In this document: piece by piece, positions 1 to 10,126 of the stretch
How the letters are laid out: the number at the start of each line of letters is the position of its first letter
Numbering within the stretch: position 1 is the first letter of the stretch
DNA from: Spirobacillus cienkowskii
GTDB lineage: Bacteria > Bdellovibrionota_B > Oligoflexia > Silvanigrellales > Silvanigrellaceae
Direction of reading: 5' to 3'
Assembly (NCBI RefSeq): GCF_037081835.1
Contig: NZ_CP146516.1
Span: forward strand, 310,001 to 374,000
Length of the DNA: 64,000 bases
The notes under the pieces: generated by a model
Told to the model about the DNA's origin: nothing
What the model saw: the letters and a program-made list of their open reading frames with translations, nothing else
Databases searched by the model: none
Translations under genes and position numbers: made by a program

Positions 1-86
1 TTCGATCCTTTATTTCTCATGATCATCTATATCAAGTTGTTAACTATTTGGTATCTTTTATTTTTTAATGAAAGTAAAATAAAAAT

Positions 87-809
87 ATGTCAAAATACTT
101 TATCCAAACATTAAATAAAACTGGTTATGCGTTAAGCGAAGTACTTGACGAAATTTCTCAAAATTTTATTGAATCGTCTAAATCTTGCACTTTACCAGTT
201 TTAGAAATTGGAGCAGCCTTTGGTGTAGTTAGTCTTGAATGCTTAAAACAAGGAGCTACTGTTATTGCAAATGATATAGATGAAAATCATTTAAAAATAT
301 TAAAAAATAATGCAAATATTAATAGCAATAAATTAATTTTGATGCCATGTGACTTTGAAGATATAAAGTTACTTGATAACTCAATTTCGTCTATTTTTTG
401 TGCTCGTGTAATTCATTTTTTTGATCCTGATAAATTAATAAGATGTTTAAAATTAACATACAAATTATTAGAAAATCATGGTACCGCATACTTTACCGCT
501 GAAACTCCGTTTTTAAAAAACTGGAATCATTTACACTTAGATTTTAAAAAAAGAATTGCACAAGGTGACATTTTTGCAGGTTACGTAAAAACAAAAAATT
601 ATATAAACTCAGGTGAAATATCTGACAACTTGCCAGAGTATATGCAGTTTTTTGATGATTATAATTTAAAAATTATTTTTGAAAAATGTGGTTTTATTGT
701 AGAAAAAAGTTTTTTATTTGCGAGACCTTATTTTCCATTAGAAGTTCAGCTTGATGGAAGAGAAAGTGTGGGAATTATAGCGAGAAAAATTGTTAATTTT
801 AAGGGCTAA
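87..809 (+). CDS. Class I SAM-dependent methyltransferase
   Basis: This 240-residue protein is probably a soluble Rossmann-fold methyltransferase that uses S-adenosylmethionine. Motif I reads LEIGAAFG at about residues 39-46. The acidic end of strand 2 (IANDID) lies near residue 62, and a motif II-like acidic stretch (MPCDFED) near residue 86. The fold assignment is good, but the substrate cannot be told. No ribosome binding site is strong; the ATG at 87 is the first good start. Its stop overlaps the stop of convergent hsdR by four bases, so the two genes end tail to tail without an intergenic terminator. Confidence 0.75.
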   Translation: MSKYFIQTLNKTGYALSEVLDEISQNFIESSKSCTLPVLEIGAAFGVVSLECLKQGATVIANDIDENHLKILKNNANINSNKLILMPCDFEDIKLLDNSISSIFCARVIHFFDPDKLIRCLKLTYKLLENHGTAYFTAETPFLKNWNHLHLDFKKRIAQGDIFAGYVKTKNYINSGEISDNLPEYMQFFDDYNLKIIFEKCGFIVEKSFLFARPYFPLEVQLDGRESVGIIARKIVNFKG

Positions 810-3800
810 TTTTCCCACTCCTTACACAAATGCTCTGCTTGTTCTAAAATAAGTTCGATGGCTTTTTCGCTTTTATCTGGCGGATATCCTCTTGTTTTTA
901 AAAGTCTTTTTACAGACATCCGAACCTTAGCCCTTGAGGTTGTTTTCATCATCCAATCCACATCGAGATTTGTTTTAATCGTATTTACAAGATCAATAGC
1001 GATTTTTTTTAAAATATCATCACCCAATATGTTTTTAGCAGTTCCGTGGTCACTGAGTGCATCATAAAACGCCAGTTCATCATCAGTCAAATTAAGATCT
1101 TTTCCTCGCTTATGAGCCTCTTTAATTTCTTTTGCCATTTTAATGAGATCTTCAATCACTTTGGCGGTTTCAATAGCTCGGTTTTTATAGTTTCTTAATG
1201 CATTTTCAAGCATTTCTGAAAAATGTCTTTCTTGTACTTTGTTTTTTTTCATCTTGGTTTTGAGTTCGCCTTGAATCAGTTTTTCTAGAAGTTCAATTGC
1301 CAAATTACGTTGAGGAAGATTTCTCACTTCTGCTAAAAATTCGTCCGAAAGCACAGAAATGTCGGGTTTTTTTAATCCAGCCGCAGAAAAAATATCAATC
1401 ACCCCTTCTGAAGCCACTGACTTAGAAATAAGTTGTCTTAAAATATATTCTTTATCTTCAAGCCGTAATGCCGCATTGGGATTGTTTTTGTTTAATGCTC
1501 CATTCACGTTTTGAAAAAAAATGAGTTCTGTACGAATTTGCAAAGCCGATTCGTGCGGAGTTGCAAGAGCAAATGCTTTTGAGAGTTGATACACCGCGTC
1601 AGAAAATCGTTTTTTCCCGTCGGGTTGCGCTAAAATATGTTCAAGCGCAGATGGCAGCAATTTTAACACTTCTATTGAGTTGCCAAGCGCTTGTTTGTAC
1701 TTAAACTTATACATAATCTGACAACAAAGTTCGTATTTTTCGAGCATGATGGCAACGGCTTCTTCTTTGTCGAGAAATGGTCTGCCTTGTCCGCCGCTTT
1801 CTGTATAGGTTTGCATGGTTTTGCGCAAAGAGTCTGCAATTCCAATATAATCAACAACAACTCCGCCTTTTTTACCCTCAAATATTCTATTAACTCGCGC
1901 AATGGCCTGCATCAAATTGTGCCCCTTCATGGGCTTATCAATATACATTGTGGTCATACAGGGCGCGTCAAAACCTGTAAGCCACATATCTCGCACAATA
2001 ACAATTTGAAATGGTGAGTGTTCATCTCTAAAATGTTCTGCAAGTTCTTCTCGGCGTTTTTTGGTTCTGATATGTTGTTGCCATTCTTCTTTATCTGATG
2101 CCGCACCTGTCATAATTATTTTGATGACACCTTTTTCGTCATCTTGTGCGTGCCATTCTGGGCGGAGTTTTATAATTTCGTTATACATATCAATGCAAAT
2201 ACGGCGAGACATACAAACAAGCATTGCCTTGCCTTTTTTACCATCCTGTCGGCTCTCAAAATGAGAAATAAAATCTTTTGCCACTTCTTTAATTCTATTT
2301 TCAGAACTGACTAAGGCCTCAAGGTTAGCCCACTTTGATTTTATGCGTTCTTTTTCTGAGGGCTCATCGCTTTCTGTAATTTCTTCAAGCTCAGAGTCGA
2401 GATCGATGTTTTTATTTATTTCGAGTTTAATGAGCCTACTTTCATAATAAATAGGAACTGTGGATTTATCTTGGATTGAGCGTTCAATATCGTAAATAGA
2501 AATATAGTCACCAAATACTGCTCTGGTATCAGCATCAGTTTTTGAAATTGGGGTTCCTGTAAATCCAATAAAGCTTGCGTTAGGAAGAGCATTTCTTAAA
2601 TGTATGGCAAATCCTTCTGTAAAACCATATTGGCTTCGATGAGCTTCATCGGCAACGATAATAATATTTTTGCGCTCAGAGAGTAACGGAAATTGTTCTC
2701 CCTTTTTTTCAGGAAAAAACTTTTGAATGGTTGTAAAGTAAATTCCCCCTGATGCAACTTTTAGAGCATTAACAAGATCGCCGCGGCTTTCGATTTGTTT
2801 TGGAGTTTGCCGCAAAATTTGAGTGACTCTAGAAAACTGTCCAAAAAGCTGATTATCGAGATCGTTTCTATCGGTTAAAATAATTATTGTTGGGTTTTGC
2901 AGTTCGTTTTGCACAACGGCCTTTCCAACATAAAATGCCATTGTAAGTGATTTGCCACTTCCTGTAGAATGCCAAACTGTTCCAATACGTTTATCGCCTT
3001 TAATTGCTTTAATAGTGTTGTTAATTGCAGCTCTCACCGCATTAAACTGATGGTATGCCGCAACAATTTTAATGGCGGCATCAGACTTTGGTTTTTGCTC
3101 AAACGCAACAAAGTAACGAACAAAATCAAGAAAACGCTCTTTATCAAATAATCCTCTAATGACAACCTCTAAACTTAAAAGATTGGTAGGAACGTCTTTT
3201 TCGGAATTGATTGTTCGCCAAACATGATAACGTTCTTGGTGAGCTGTTAAGGAGCCAACCATTGAGTGTAGGCCATCAGAAATCACATTGACGGCATTAT
3301 AATTAAATAAAGATGAAATCTCATTTTTATAGGTTTGAATTTGATTATAAGCTTGCCACACATCGGTGCCAGGATCAGAAGGATTTTTTAATTCTATAAC
3401 CGCTAAAGGAAGGCCATTTACAAAAATTACAATGTCTGGTCTTCGATTATTTTTATTTTCTATCACTGTAAATTGATTGATAGCGAGAAATTCGTTGTTT
3501 TCAGGATTTTTAAAATCAATAAGCCAAACTTTATCGGGTTTGTTACCTTGAACAGTTTGATATTCAACATCCACACCATCTGTGATGTATTGATGACAGC
3601 GTTTATTTTGCAACACGGGGTTTGTAATATCAAACAAAAGAATTTTACGAATCGCTTCGTCAATTCCATTTGCAGGAACTTTGGGGTTAAGTTCAAAAAG
3701 TTTATTTTTTAGTCTGTTTACTAAAATAACATCTGCAAAACTTTTTCGTTCCTCATTTTTTCCCTCTGGAGCGATATCTGGACCATAATATTTTGTATAA

Positions 3801-3871
3801 CCAATTTCAATAAACCAATCTAAAGCCTGCAATTCGAGCGTGTCTTCGGTAACGGAGTCGGAGTTCATCAT
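806..3871 (-). CDS. hsdR: Type I restriction enzyme subunit R
   Basis: This is the 1021-residue motor and nuclease subunit of a type I restriction-modification complex. It translocates DNA using ATP and cuts at a distance from the HsdS-recognised site. The N-terminal PD-(D/E)XK nuclease half shows AVIELK near residue 155. The helicase core shows Walker A (STGSGKS, about 300), a DEAH-type box (VADEAH, about 405), motif III-like FTGTP (about 435) and a motif V/VI region (QAIARVNR) in the second RecA lobe. Length matches the family and no break is seen, so it looks functional. An AAGGAG ribosome binding site precedes the ATGATG start. It follows hsdS by 30 bases and is the last gene of the operon. 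Confidence 0.95.
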   Translation of the reverse strand: MMNSDSVTEDTLELQALDWFIEIGYTKYYGPDIAPEGKNEERKSFADVILVNRLKNKLFELNPKVPANGIDEAIRKILLFDITNPVLQNKRCHQYITDGVDVEYQTVQGNKPDKVWLIDFKNPENNEFLAINQFTVIENKNNRRPDIVIFVNGLPLAVIELKNPSDPGTDVWQAYNQIQTYKNEISSLFNYNAVNVISDGLHSMVGSLTAHQERYHVWRTINSEKDVPTNLLSLEVVIRGLFDKERFLDFVRYFVAFEQKPKSDAAIKIVAAYHQFNAVRAAINNTIKAIKGDKRIGTVWHSTGSGKSLTMAFYVGKAVVQNELQNPTIIILTDRNDLDNQLFGQFSRVTQILRQTPKQIESRGDLVNALKVASGGIYFTTIQKFFPEKKGEQFPLLSERKNIIIVADEAHRSQYGFTEGFAIHLRNALPNASFIGFTGTPISKTDADTRAVFGDYISIYDIERSIQDKSTVPIYYESRLIKLEINKNIDLDSELEEITESDEPSEKERIKSKWANLEALVSSENRIKEVAKDFISHFESRQDGKKGKAMLVCMSRRICIDMYNEIIKLRPEWHAQDDEKGVIKIIMTGAASDKEEWQQHIRTKKRREELAEHFRDEHSPFQIVIVRDMWLTGFDAPCMTTMYIDKPMKGHNLMQAIARVNRIFEGKKGGVVVDYIGIADSLRKTMQTYTESGGQGRPFLDKEEAVAIMLEKYELCCQIMYKFKYKQALGNSIEVLKLLPSALEHILAQPDGKKRFSDAVYQLSKAFALATPHESALQIRTELIFFQNVNGALNKNNPNAALRLEDKEYILRQLISKSVASEGVIDIFSAAGLKKPDISVLSDEFLAEVRNLPQRNLAIELLEKLIQGELKTKMKKNKVQERHFSEMLENALRNYKNRAIETAKVIEDLIKMAKEIKEAHKRGKDLNLTDDELAFYDALSDHGTAKNILGDDILKKIAIDLVNTIKTNLDVDWMMKTTSRAKVRMSVKRLLKTRGYPPDKSEKAIELILEQAEHLCKEWEN

Positions 3872-3901
3872 TGGTCTCCTTAAATTTATGAAATAAAATG
3901 G

Positions 3902-5248
3902 TTACACGTTTAATTTTTCCTCGTTTTTTGCGTATGCATAAATTTTTTGCTGAACTGGGATATGAGTTGTTGTTTCGTTGCTGGTAGGTGAAATTTCATT
4001 GTTACTTAAAGAAATTTCACCTGAAATGAGTTTGGGGAGGAGGAGATCTCTTAGTTTATTTAAATCTTCATTTTGATTGTCATTTAATGACTGCATTTTC
4101 CAAAGAGGATCTATCAATTTGTAGAAAATTGAGAATATATTCTTGTTTGGAATTAAAATTTTTAGTGTATTTAGGTTAGAAATAGTGATTTGTGGTTGAG
4201 CTGAGCCAGTTACTACAACTTTTGTATTTATGCTTTTTAAAAAATGTCTTAGGTAATGTCTTAAATTCTCATCTTTTGGAGTTATTGCTATTGAATTATT
4301 TGTAACAAAAGCTTCTTCTTTTGTTTCAAGTATATCACCAGAACCATTACCTCTACAAGTTATTAATATTGTTGGTTTTTTATATAAGCTTTTTGAATAA
4401 TAACCAATAATTCTTGCGGCTCCATAAACAGGAAATCCATTTGTTTGAAGTTTACTGACAGAAAGATTTTTACCATATTCTAAATATGAAAATTCATTAA
4501 TATTATCTAATTTCCACCCCTTCGGAATAGGACCAAGTTCAGAATCTTCAAAACTATCTGGAAAAAGAGCAACAGTTTCATCGTCCATGCCAAACGGGCG
4601 GCGGCCTTCGGCTTTTGCTCGCACAGGGCCAAAATCTATAAACCACTCTTTAAAAATTGCTTTCGCCATTGATTCAAGAGTTTCGTTCATTTGGTTGTTG
4701 AGAGCGATTTTGTCGTCTATTGGTTCAATGTAAGAAACTATTTTTAATTGCTGTTCAATATTTGGAAAACTAATTGGTAGATCTAGTTGTCCTGTTATTC
4801 CTAAATAAGCTCGTGTTGATCCTCCACCTGACCATTGCATAAGAATGTTTTGAAATTCTAAAGAGTCAAAATAATATTTTAAATATCTATTATCCAAAAT
4901 ATTTTTATTTTTAACCCTGTAATACGTAACTTGAGGGGTTAGCATTACAAAACTATTCTCATCAATATTTGAGACAATTGCAGTTCTGCCAATAGTTGCT
5001 TTATGAGTGAGAAGGACGTCCCCTAGTTTTGAAAACCCTTTTTGTAATTTATTAGCTCTTTCAATTGTAATTTTTTTACATTTAATGTAGTCTATCTTTC
5101 CTCCAACTAAATCTGAAGCCATTACAAAAGGAATTCCTTTTTCTACATATTCATCAGAAGCTGGATGATAGCTTCCATGATTTCCATCCATTGGTTTTTC
5201 TAATATTCTTTTTTCAACAAGTTCTCTAACCGTTAATGTGAAATGCAT
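3902..5248 (-). CDS. hsdS: Type I restriction-modification specificity subunit
   Basis: HsdS is the DNA-recognition subunit of both the methyltransferase and the restriction complex. The 448-residue protein has the usual two half-repeats. The first target-recognition domain (about residues 1-150) is followed by a central conserved segment containing the HsdS-typical GPVRAKAEGRRPFGMDDE stretch near residue 210. A second recognition domain follows, introduced by LGPIPKGWK, and the distal conserved region contains LRDLLLPKLISGEIS near residue 405. The start lies three bases after the hsdM stop, implying translational coupling. The recognised sequence cannot be predicted by eye. Codon use in the recognition domains is more AT-rich than in the conserved parts, as expected for exchanged domains. 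Confidence 0.93.
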   Translation of the reverse strand: MHFTLTVRELVEKRILEKPMDGNHGSYHPASDEYVEKGIPFVMASDLVGGKIDYIKCKKITIERANKLQKGFSKLGDVLLTHKATIGRTAIVSNIDENSFVMLTPQVTYYRVKNKNILDNRYLKYYFDSLEFQNILMQWSGGGSTRAYLGITGQLDLPISFPNIEQQLKIVSYIEPIDDKIALNNQMNETLESMAKAIFKEWFIDFGPVRAKAEGRRPFGMDDETVALFPDSFEDSELGPIPKGWKLDNINEFSYLEYGKNLSVSKLQTNGFPVYGAARIIGYYSKSLYKKPTILITCRGNGSGDILETKEEAFVTNNSIAITPKDENLRHYLRHFLKSINTKVVVTGSAQPQITISNLNTLKILIPNKNIFSIFYKLIDPLWKMQSLNDNQNEDLNKLRDLLLPKLISGEISLSNNEISPTSNETTTHIPVQQKIYAYAKNEEKLNV

Positions 5249-5251
5249 AAG

Positions 5252-6847
5252 TTATCCAAAAAATTTGAGGTTTTTTTCTATTTGTTTCATTAATACTCCT
5301 GAGTTTTTAAAATATTCAAAAATCATATTTTTTAAATTAATAATTTTCTCCTCAAACGACCCCTCATCATCAACAACATCCTCCGCCCCCACATATCTTC
5401 CAGGCGTAAGTACCCAGCCATTTTTTTCAATTTCATCTAAAGTAACAGATTTGCAAAATCCAGCTTTATCTTGGTACGTGCCGCACTCTTTTTCGCCTCT
5501 CCAGGCATGATAAAGTCTGCCAACTTCTTTTATTTCAGATTCAGTTAATTCTCGGTTTACTCTTGAGGTCATAATTCCCATTTTGCGGCAATCAATAAAT
5601 AAAACTTTGCCAGATCTATTTTTTTGGTTGGGAGCGGTTTTTTTATTGCGTGAAATAAACCACAGTGATGCAGGAATTTGAGTGGAGTAAAAAAGTTGTC
5701 CAGGAAGAGAAATAATACAATCAATAATGTCGGCCTCGAGCATTTTTTTTCTAATTTCACCTTCGCTCGATTGATTAGAACTTAAACTTCCGTTTGCTAA
5801 AACAATGCCTGCAACTCCGTTTGGCGCAAGCCTATGCACCATATGCTGCAACCAAGCGTAGTTGGCGTTACCAGCCGAAGGCACTCCATACCGCCACCGT
5901 TGGTCGTCTTTCAGCATTTCTCCGCCCCAGTCACTAATATTAAAAGGCGGATTTGCTAAAATATAATCGGCTTTGAGATCGCGGTGTTGGTCGTTATGAA
6001 ATGTGTCTGCGTTCATTTCACCCAGATCGCCTTCAAGCCCTCTGATGGCAAGATTCATTTTGCAAAGTTTCCAGGTGGTGGGGTTGGATTCTTGTCCATA
6101 AATAGAAAGTTGGCCTTTTTTACCGCCATGAGCATCTAAAAATTTAATAGATTGAACAAACATACCGCCTGAGCCACAACAAGGGTCATAAATTCGTCCT
6201 TTGAGTGGTTCAATCATTTCGACTAAAAGTTTTACAATACAACCTGGAGTATAAAATTGACCACCAAGCTTACCTTCAGCACTGGCAAACTTGCCTAAAA
6301 AATATTCGTAAACCCTGCCCAAGAGATCTTTTTGTTTACTTGTTTTGTCGCCAAGTTCAATTGATGAAATTAAGTCAACAAGCTCACCAAGCATTCTTTT
6401 ATCTAAATCGGGGCGAGCATAATCTTTTTGCAACACACCTTTAAGAGTTCTGTTTTCTTTTTCTATAGCGTTCATGGCGTCATCAATTATTTTGCCAATT
6501 TCAGGTTTTTTTGCGTTATTTTTAATGTTGTCCCAGCGCGCATTTTTAGGTACCCAAAAAACATTTTTTTCTGAGTAGGCATCTTTTTCTTCTTCAAAGC
6601 CATCATCTTCTTTTAGGAGTTCGTTATATCGTTCAATAAAAGAATCAGAAACGTATTTTAAAAACACAAGGCCAAGAACAACATGTTTATAAACAGCGGC
6701 ATCCATATGGGCTCTAAGTTTATCGGCGGTTTGCCAAAGTTTTTCTTCAAAGCCCAGGTTGGTTGTTGATTTATTTTCTTTAGGTTCTTTTGGTGTTTTT
6801 TTTATTTTTTGTTTTTCTTCTTTGGGTGTCTTTTTAATTTTTGGCAT
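5252..6847 (-). CDS. hsdM: Type I restriction-modification DNA methyltransferase
   Basis: HsdM is the N6-adenine methyltransferase subunit that modifies host DNA in complex with HsdS. The 531-residue protein has an N-terminal HsdM_N helical domain (about 35-180), then the methylase core. Motif I is DPCCGSGG at about 220-227 and catalytic motif IV is NPPF at about 297-300. The N terminus carries a Lys-rich tail with a repeated KIKKTPKE unit, not needed by the family and probably disordered. It is the first gene of the hsdMSR operon. The promoter should lie in the 208 bases between it and the upstream HNH gene. Confidence 0.95.
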   Translation of the reverse strand: MPKIKKTPKEEKQKIKKTPKEPKENKSTTNLGFEEKLWQTADKLRAHMDAAVYKHVVLGLVFLKYVSDSFIERYNELLKEDDGFEEEKDAYSEKNVFWVPKNARWDNIKNNAKKPEIGKIIDDAMNAIEKENRTLKGVLQKDYARPDLDKRMLGELVDLISSIELGDKTSKQKDLLGRVYEYFLGKFASAEGKLGGQFYTPGCIVKLLVEMIEPLKGRIYDPCCGSGGMFVQSIKFLDAHGGKKGQLSIYGQESNPTTWKLCKMNLAIRGLEGDLGEMNADTFHNDQHRDLKADYILANPPFNISDWGGEMLKDDQRWRYGVPSAGNANYAWLQHMVHRLAPNGVAGIVLANGSLSSNQSSEGEIRKKMLEADIIDCIISLPGQLFYSTQIPASLWFISRNKKTAPNQKNRSGKVLFIDCRKMGIMTSRVNRELTESEIKEVGRLYHAWRGEKECGTYQDKAGFCKSVTLDEIEKNGWVLTPGRYVGAEDVVDDEGSFEEKIINLKNMIFEYFKNSGVLMKQIEKNLKFFG

Positions 6848-7055
6848 TTACATTTTCCCAGGTTTTTAAATCAATTTTTTGAGTGATTTTATTGCTACAT
6901 TGCGAATCGTATAGAACATCTTGTTTTTGCAGAAAATAAATTATATTTTTTTAAAATTATTTTCAATAGATCGTAAAATAAATTTTATGGTGATATTATG
7001 TTGTAAAGTTAGATTGAGGGAGGGGTAAAAGTAATCTCAATTTTTTTATTGAATT

Positions 7056-7763
7056 TTAATAAATCAATTTTAATCTTTCTATAATGGAGTTTATCACCTC
7101 TTCTTGAAGATCAACCCGCATTTTTTTTGAAACAAGTTTTTGCACTTGAACAACCGCTTTGATATACTCTATTTGTTCTTCTAAAGTAAATCTATCCCAA
7201 TTACTATTTCCTTTTAATCTGTTGTGGGATTTTAATAAAATTTGAATATTGTTTGGGTGATGTTTGCCAGGAGAATTTGGATTTAAAATTGCTTTTGCAT
7301 GCTCGCACTCAAAATCCAAATTAAAAAAGTTTTTTAATTGAAAAATTATTGCTTCAAATTCTGCCATTCTATACTTTTCTTTTGTTCCCAGTTGCGCTTC
7401 ATCAGATTTTATTTTTTGCGCTCGGGTAAAAGGTTCTAAGTCAGCTTCGAGTTCTCTTTTAAAATATGAGTCTTTGTCGGTTTCGGCTATTATTTTAACT
7501 CTTTTGGGACGCTCAGATTCATCAATTTCAATTTTGCCAGCATATCTTCCAGATACAACTGCAGAGCTTATTCTTGCAGCAATTTCTCTAATCCCCGTAG
7601 AAGGTTTTTTATGCTTTTTTGCCTCTTGATCGGCTTTTTTTAATATTTCAGGAAAAACCTCAGCCACCTTTAAGGCCCATTCAGAAACCGTTGCCCAGTT
7701 GTTCATCATGCGTAGGGCTTCAATATATTTTTCAGATATGAGCGTTTTATCTTTTTGGCTCAT
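7056..7763 (-). CDS. HNH-type nuclease-like protein next to the RM operon
   Basis: I do not recognise the 235-residue protein as a whole, but its C-terminal half has a convincing HNH pattern. It has Glu154-His155 (ECEHAK), then a 15-residue gap, NNIQ with Asn172, and HNRLKG with His180, Asn181 and Lys184. The second position normally holds Asp-His, so Glu-His is a mild variant. The N-terminal half is helical and Lys/Glu-rich. It is encoded upstream of and parallel to hsdM, so it may be an accessory nuclease of the defence cluster. A degraded copy of the 5' end of this gene lies at about 9938-9995. It could instead be a homing- or phage-type HNH protein. Confidence 0.6.
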   Translation of the reverse strand: MSQKDKTLISEKYIEALRMMNNWATVSEWALKVAEVFPEILKKADQEAKKHKKPSTGIREIAARISSAVVSGRYAGKIEIDESERPKRVKIIAETDKDSYFKRELEADLEPFTRAQKIKSDEAQLGTKEKYRMAEFEAIIFQLKNFFNLDFECEHAKAILNPNSPGKHHPNNIQILLKSHNRLKGNSNWDRFTLEEQIEYIKAVVQVQKLVSKKMRVDLQEEVINSIIERLKLIY

Positions 7764-8007
7764 TGTTAATCCTCCAAAATTTTATTGCATGTTGTATCTA
7801 ATTTTTATTAAAAATAAAATATTTTTTATTTATTTTTAAATTTTTAATTTTATTTTTTTATAATACAAATTTTTTAAATTATATTAAATAAAATAACAAT
7901 TTTATAAATACAAATTTTTATATTAGACAAAAAAATAAAATAATTATAATATAATTAACTGTATTTTAGTTTATTTGAGTTAAAAAATAATTTTAAAATG
8001 GAAAAAT

Positions 8008-8880
8008 ATGAGATATAATATAATAAAAAAACCATTAAATTTTTTAGATAATAAAGCTGCTAAGTATTATTTTGAACATAAGAGAATAGCGCCCTCTTTT
8101 TTTCATTTAGCTGGATATTTACCTGAAGCCTCGAGTGTAAATGTTGATTTTTCTTCAGGATTGGATGGAGTTTTTACCAGAGAAGTGACTGAATGTGTCA
8201 TAGTTGGATTAATTCATAAAAATAAATCAACTAAAAAAATAACTAGAATTACTATGATGCATCAATCGGGAGGATTGTCCTTTGAAGGTATTTTAAAAAA
8301 TATTGATCATCTTATAATCAATAAAATATTTGATATATCAAATGAAATTTTAAAAATTTATATACTGATGACTAATGGTTCTACCCCTCAGTATAGGTTA
8401 ATAGATAATATGGATGAAATATACTCAAGTCGATATAAAAATAGTTTTGAAAAAGAAATAGAGCTATACGAAAGTATTTTAACGGTTTCATATAATGGTT
8501 ATTGTATATTGCGAGTTGATAATAATGAAATTATGGCTGCTGAATTTAATAAGGATTTTAATACAAATAGCTATTTTTTTCCAATTACTTGTTTACATAA
8601 TAAAACTAGAAGATTTGATAACACAAGTGATTTATATGAATATTTAAAAACTGGTAAATACTGGATAAAAAAATCGAAAGATCTTTCAAATTGTATGATT
8701 TGTAATTCTCCATTTTTTTATGCTTCATTAAATGTCCTTTATAAAGCTCGTAATCATTGTAGAGTTTGTGGAATTATTGTTTGTAAAAATTGCATTAAGT
8801 TTAAAAATTTTCAAAAATCTATCTTTAAAAATAGTATCATTGAAAAAGAAAATAATTATAAAGTTTGTATTCGGCACTAA
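8008..8880 (+). CDS. FYVE-type zinc-finger protein, possible host-directed effector
   Basis: The C-terminal 75 residues match the FYVE zinc finger, the PI3P-binding module of eukaryotic endosomal proteins. The order is W219...D225, CMIC (229-232), the basic signature ARNHCRVCG (247-255), CKNC (259-262) and a last pair Cys287-x-x-His290, where His replaces the usual eighth Cys. The N-terminal part has TECVIVGL (Cys63) followed by MMHQSGG (His85). This spacing recalls the Cys...His-Gly of CheD/CNF/PMT-type glutamine deamidases. That second link is inference. There is no signal peptide; a type III, IV or VI or other route would be needed if it acts in a host. It stands alone behind a very AT-rich upstream region and has extreme AT codon use. 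Confidence 0.65.
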   Translation: MRYNIIKKPLNFLDNKAAKYYFEHKRIAPSFFHLAGYLPEASSVNVDFSSGLDGVFTREVTECVIVGLIHKNKSTKKITRITMMHQSGGLSFEGILKNIDHLIINKIFDISNEILKIYILMTNGSTPQYRLIDNMDEIYSSRYKNSFEKEIELYESILTVSYNGYCILRVDNNEIMAAEFNKDFNTNSYFFPITCLHNKTRRFDNTSDLYEYLKTGKYWIKKSKDLSNCMICNSPFFYASLNVLYKARNHCRVCGIIVCKNCIKFKNFQKSIFKNSIIEKENNYKVCIRH

Positions 8881-8941
8881 AAAATGATTTAGAAATAACC
8901 TAGCTTAAACGGCATTAAAGTTTTGTTATGAATAGGGCATC

Positions 8942-9682
8942 TTATTTTTGATAAAAATACTTATTGTAAATTTTCTTAACAGTTCCATCTTGCTTCATTT
9001 TTTTTAGCTGCTTGTTCAATTGATTGATGATTTTATCATCTGTATTAATATTAAATGCTGCATACAATTCAGTTTTATTAAATGTATAGAGTTCTTCAAT
9101 ACGACCTGCATTTGCCAATTTAACAATCCAAGGACCAAGTGCTGAACCTGATGCCCAGAGATCAATCCGTCCTGCTTGTAGTTTTAACGCATTTTGTTGA
9201 TCATTTGTTGAAACATCTAAATTTTCGTTTCTAACAAATCCGTTTTTTTGTAAAAATTCGGTCACCGCATCTTCAGTATAAACTCCAATAGAATATTTTT
9301 TTGCATCATCAAGGCTATTGATTTTAATTTTAGATCCCTTTTTTGCAAAAAATACCCAATTATTGGAGATAATTGGGCCAACCCATTTAAATAAATTTTC
9401 TCTTTCCGGAGTTCTAGTAGTGGAGAATAGAGCGGTGTCAGATTTTTTTTGAGTGGTATTAAATCCTCTTGCCCAAGGTAATACTTCCAAAGTGTACTTA
9501 ATTTTTTCTCTTTTCATTATTTCTTGCATAATTTCAGTTGAGATACCAACAATTTTATTGTCAATAATCATATTTAATGGTGGTCTATAATCTTCGGTAA
9601 TTAAAGAAATTTTAGTTTGAGCTAGTGCAGAATTGAGTGAAAGTAACAAAAAAAGAATAAAAAGTAAAAATTTATTTGTCAT
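8942..9682 (-). CDS. Periplasmic solute-binding protein, family 3
   Basis: This is a 246-residue periplasmic binding protein of the SBP_bac_3 type (amino-acid/polar solute ABC importers). A Sec signal peptide (residues 1-21, ending SALAQ) is followed by the two-lobe domain. The typical opening is EDYRPPLNMIIDNKIVGIS, with the ALFSTTRTPERE lobe 1 segment near residue 90 and a hinge and lobe 2 segment around 130-170. No permease or ATPase gene is adjacent, so it may serve a transporter encoded elsewhere or act as a sensor. A second, more divergent member lies at 27802-28599. Confidence 0.8.
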   Translation of the reverse strand: MTNKFLLFILFLLLSLNSALAQTKISLITEDYRPPLNMIIDNKIVGISTEIMQEIMKREKIKYTLEVLPWARGFNTTQKKSDTALFSTTRTPERENLFKWVGPIISNNWVFFAKKGSKIKINSLDDAKKYSIGVYTEDAVTEFLQKNGFVRNENLDVSTNDQQNALKLQAGRIDLWASGSALGPWIVKLANAGRIEELYTFNKTELYAAFNINTDDKIINQLNKQLKKMKQDGTVKKIYNKYFYQK

Positions 9683-10126
9683 AAATATCTCCTTGTATTG
9701 AGAAAATTAATTTTCCAAAATAGGTTTGCTCTGAAAACAGTAGATAGAATTAATAATAAACTTTTTTACATTCAAAATGCAAGGTAAAGTTAAGTTTTGA
9801 ATATTTGAGATTACATTTTTCAGGATTATTCTTACTTTAAAATTAAAAAAGAGTGAACAAATCAATGTCCTTCAAAACAACGTAATTTCATCTTAAAACA
9901 CTAAAACCAATGTTTGCTATAATTTTAGAAATTGGATTCGTTTAAAGCTTCAACGTATTTTTTAGACATGAGAAATTTAGTTTTTTTTGCTCATCTTCAA
10001 TCTTCATAACTCTTAACCAACTTTATAGGTAATTTTTAATTTATTTTTAAATTTAATAAAATATATGATAATTAATAAGATATCATATATTTTATTAATT
10101 AAATTTTATTATATTAGACAAAAAAA
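9683..10126. other. AT-rich intergenic region with a gene remnant
   Basis: This 444-base gap holds the promoter region of the solute-binding protein gene on its left. At about 9938-9995 it holds a decayed copy of the first ~20 codons of the HNH gene (7056-7763), in the same minus orientation. The remnant reads approximately ATG-AGC-AAA..., then after a frameshift SKKYVEAL, against SEKYIEAL in the intact gene. Nothing else coding is visible. Confidence 0.6.
9938..9995 (-). pseudogene. Remnant of the 5' end of an HNH-family gene
   Basis: Reading the minus strand from about 9995, the sequence matches the start of the HNH-like gene at 7763-7700. Shared are the start ATGAGC, the A-rich codons, and then a stretch coding SKKYVEAL compared with SEKYIEAL. 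At least one frameshift and loss of everything downstream make it non-functional. This suggests an ancient duplication or an earlier neighbouring copy. The match is short (about 60 bases) and was judged by eye. Confidence 0.5.

Noticed and set aside
1-20. TTCGATCC at the window start, like a tRNA T-loop end
   Set aside because: No CCA end, no pairing stem and no complete tRNA can be folded from the visible bases.
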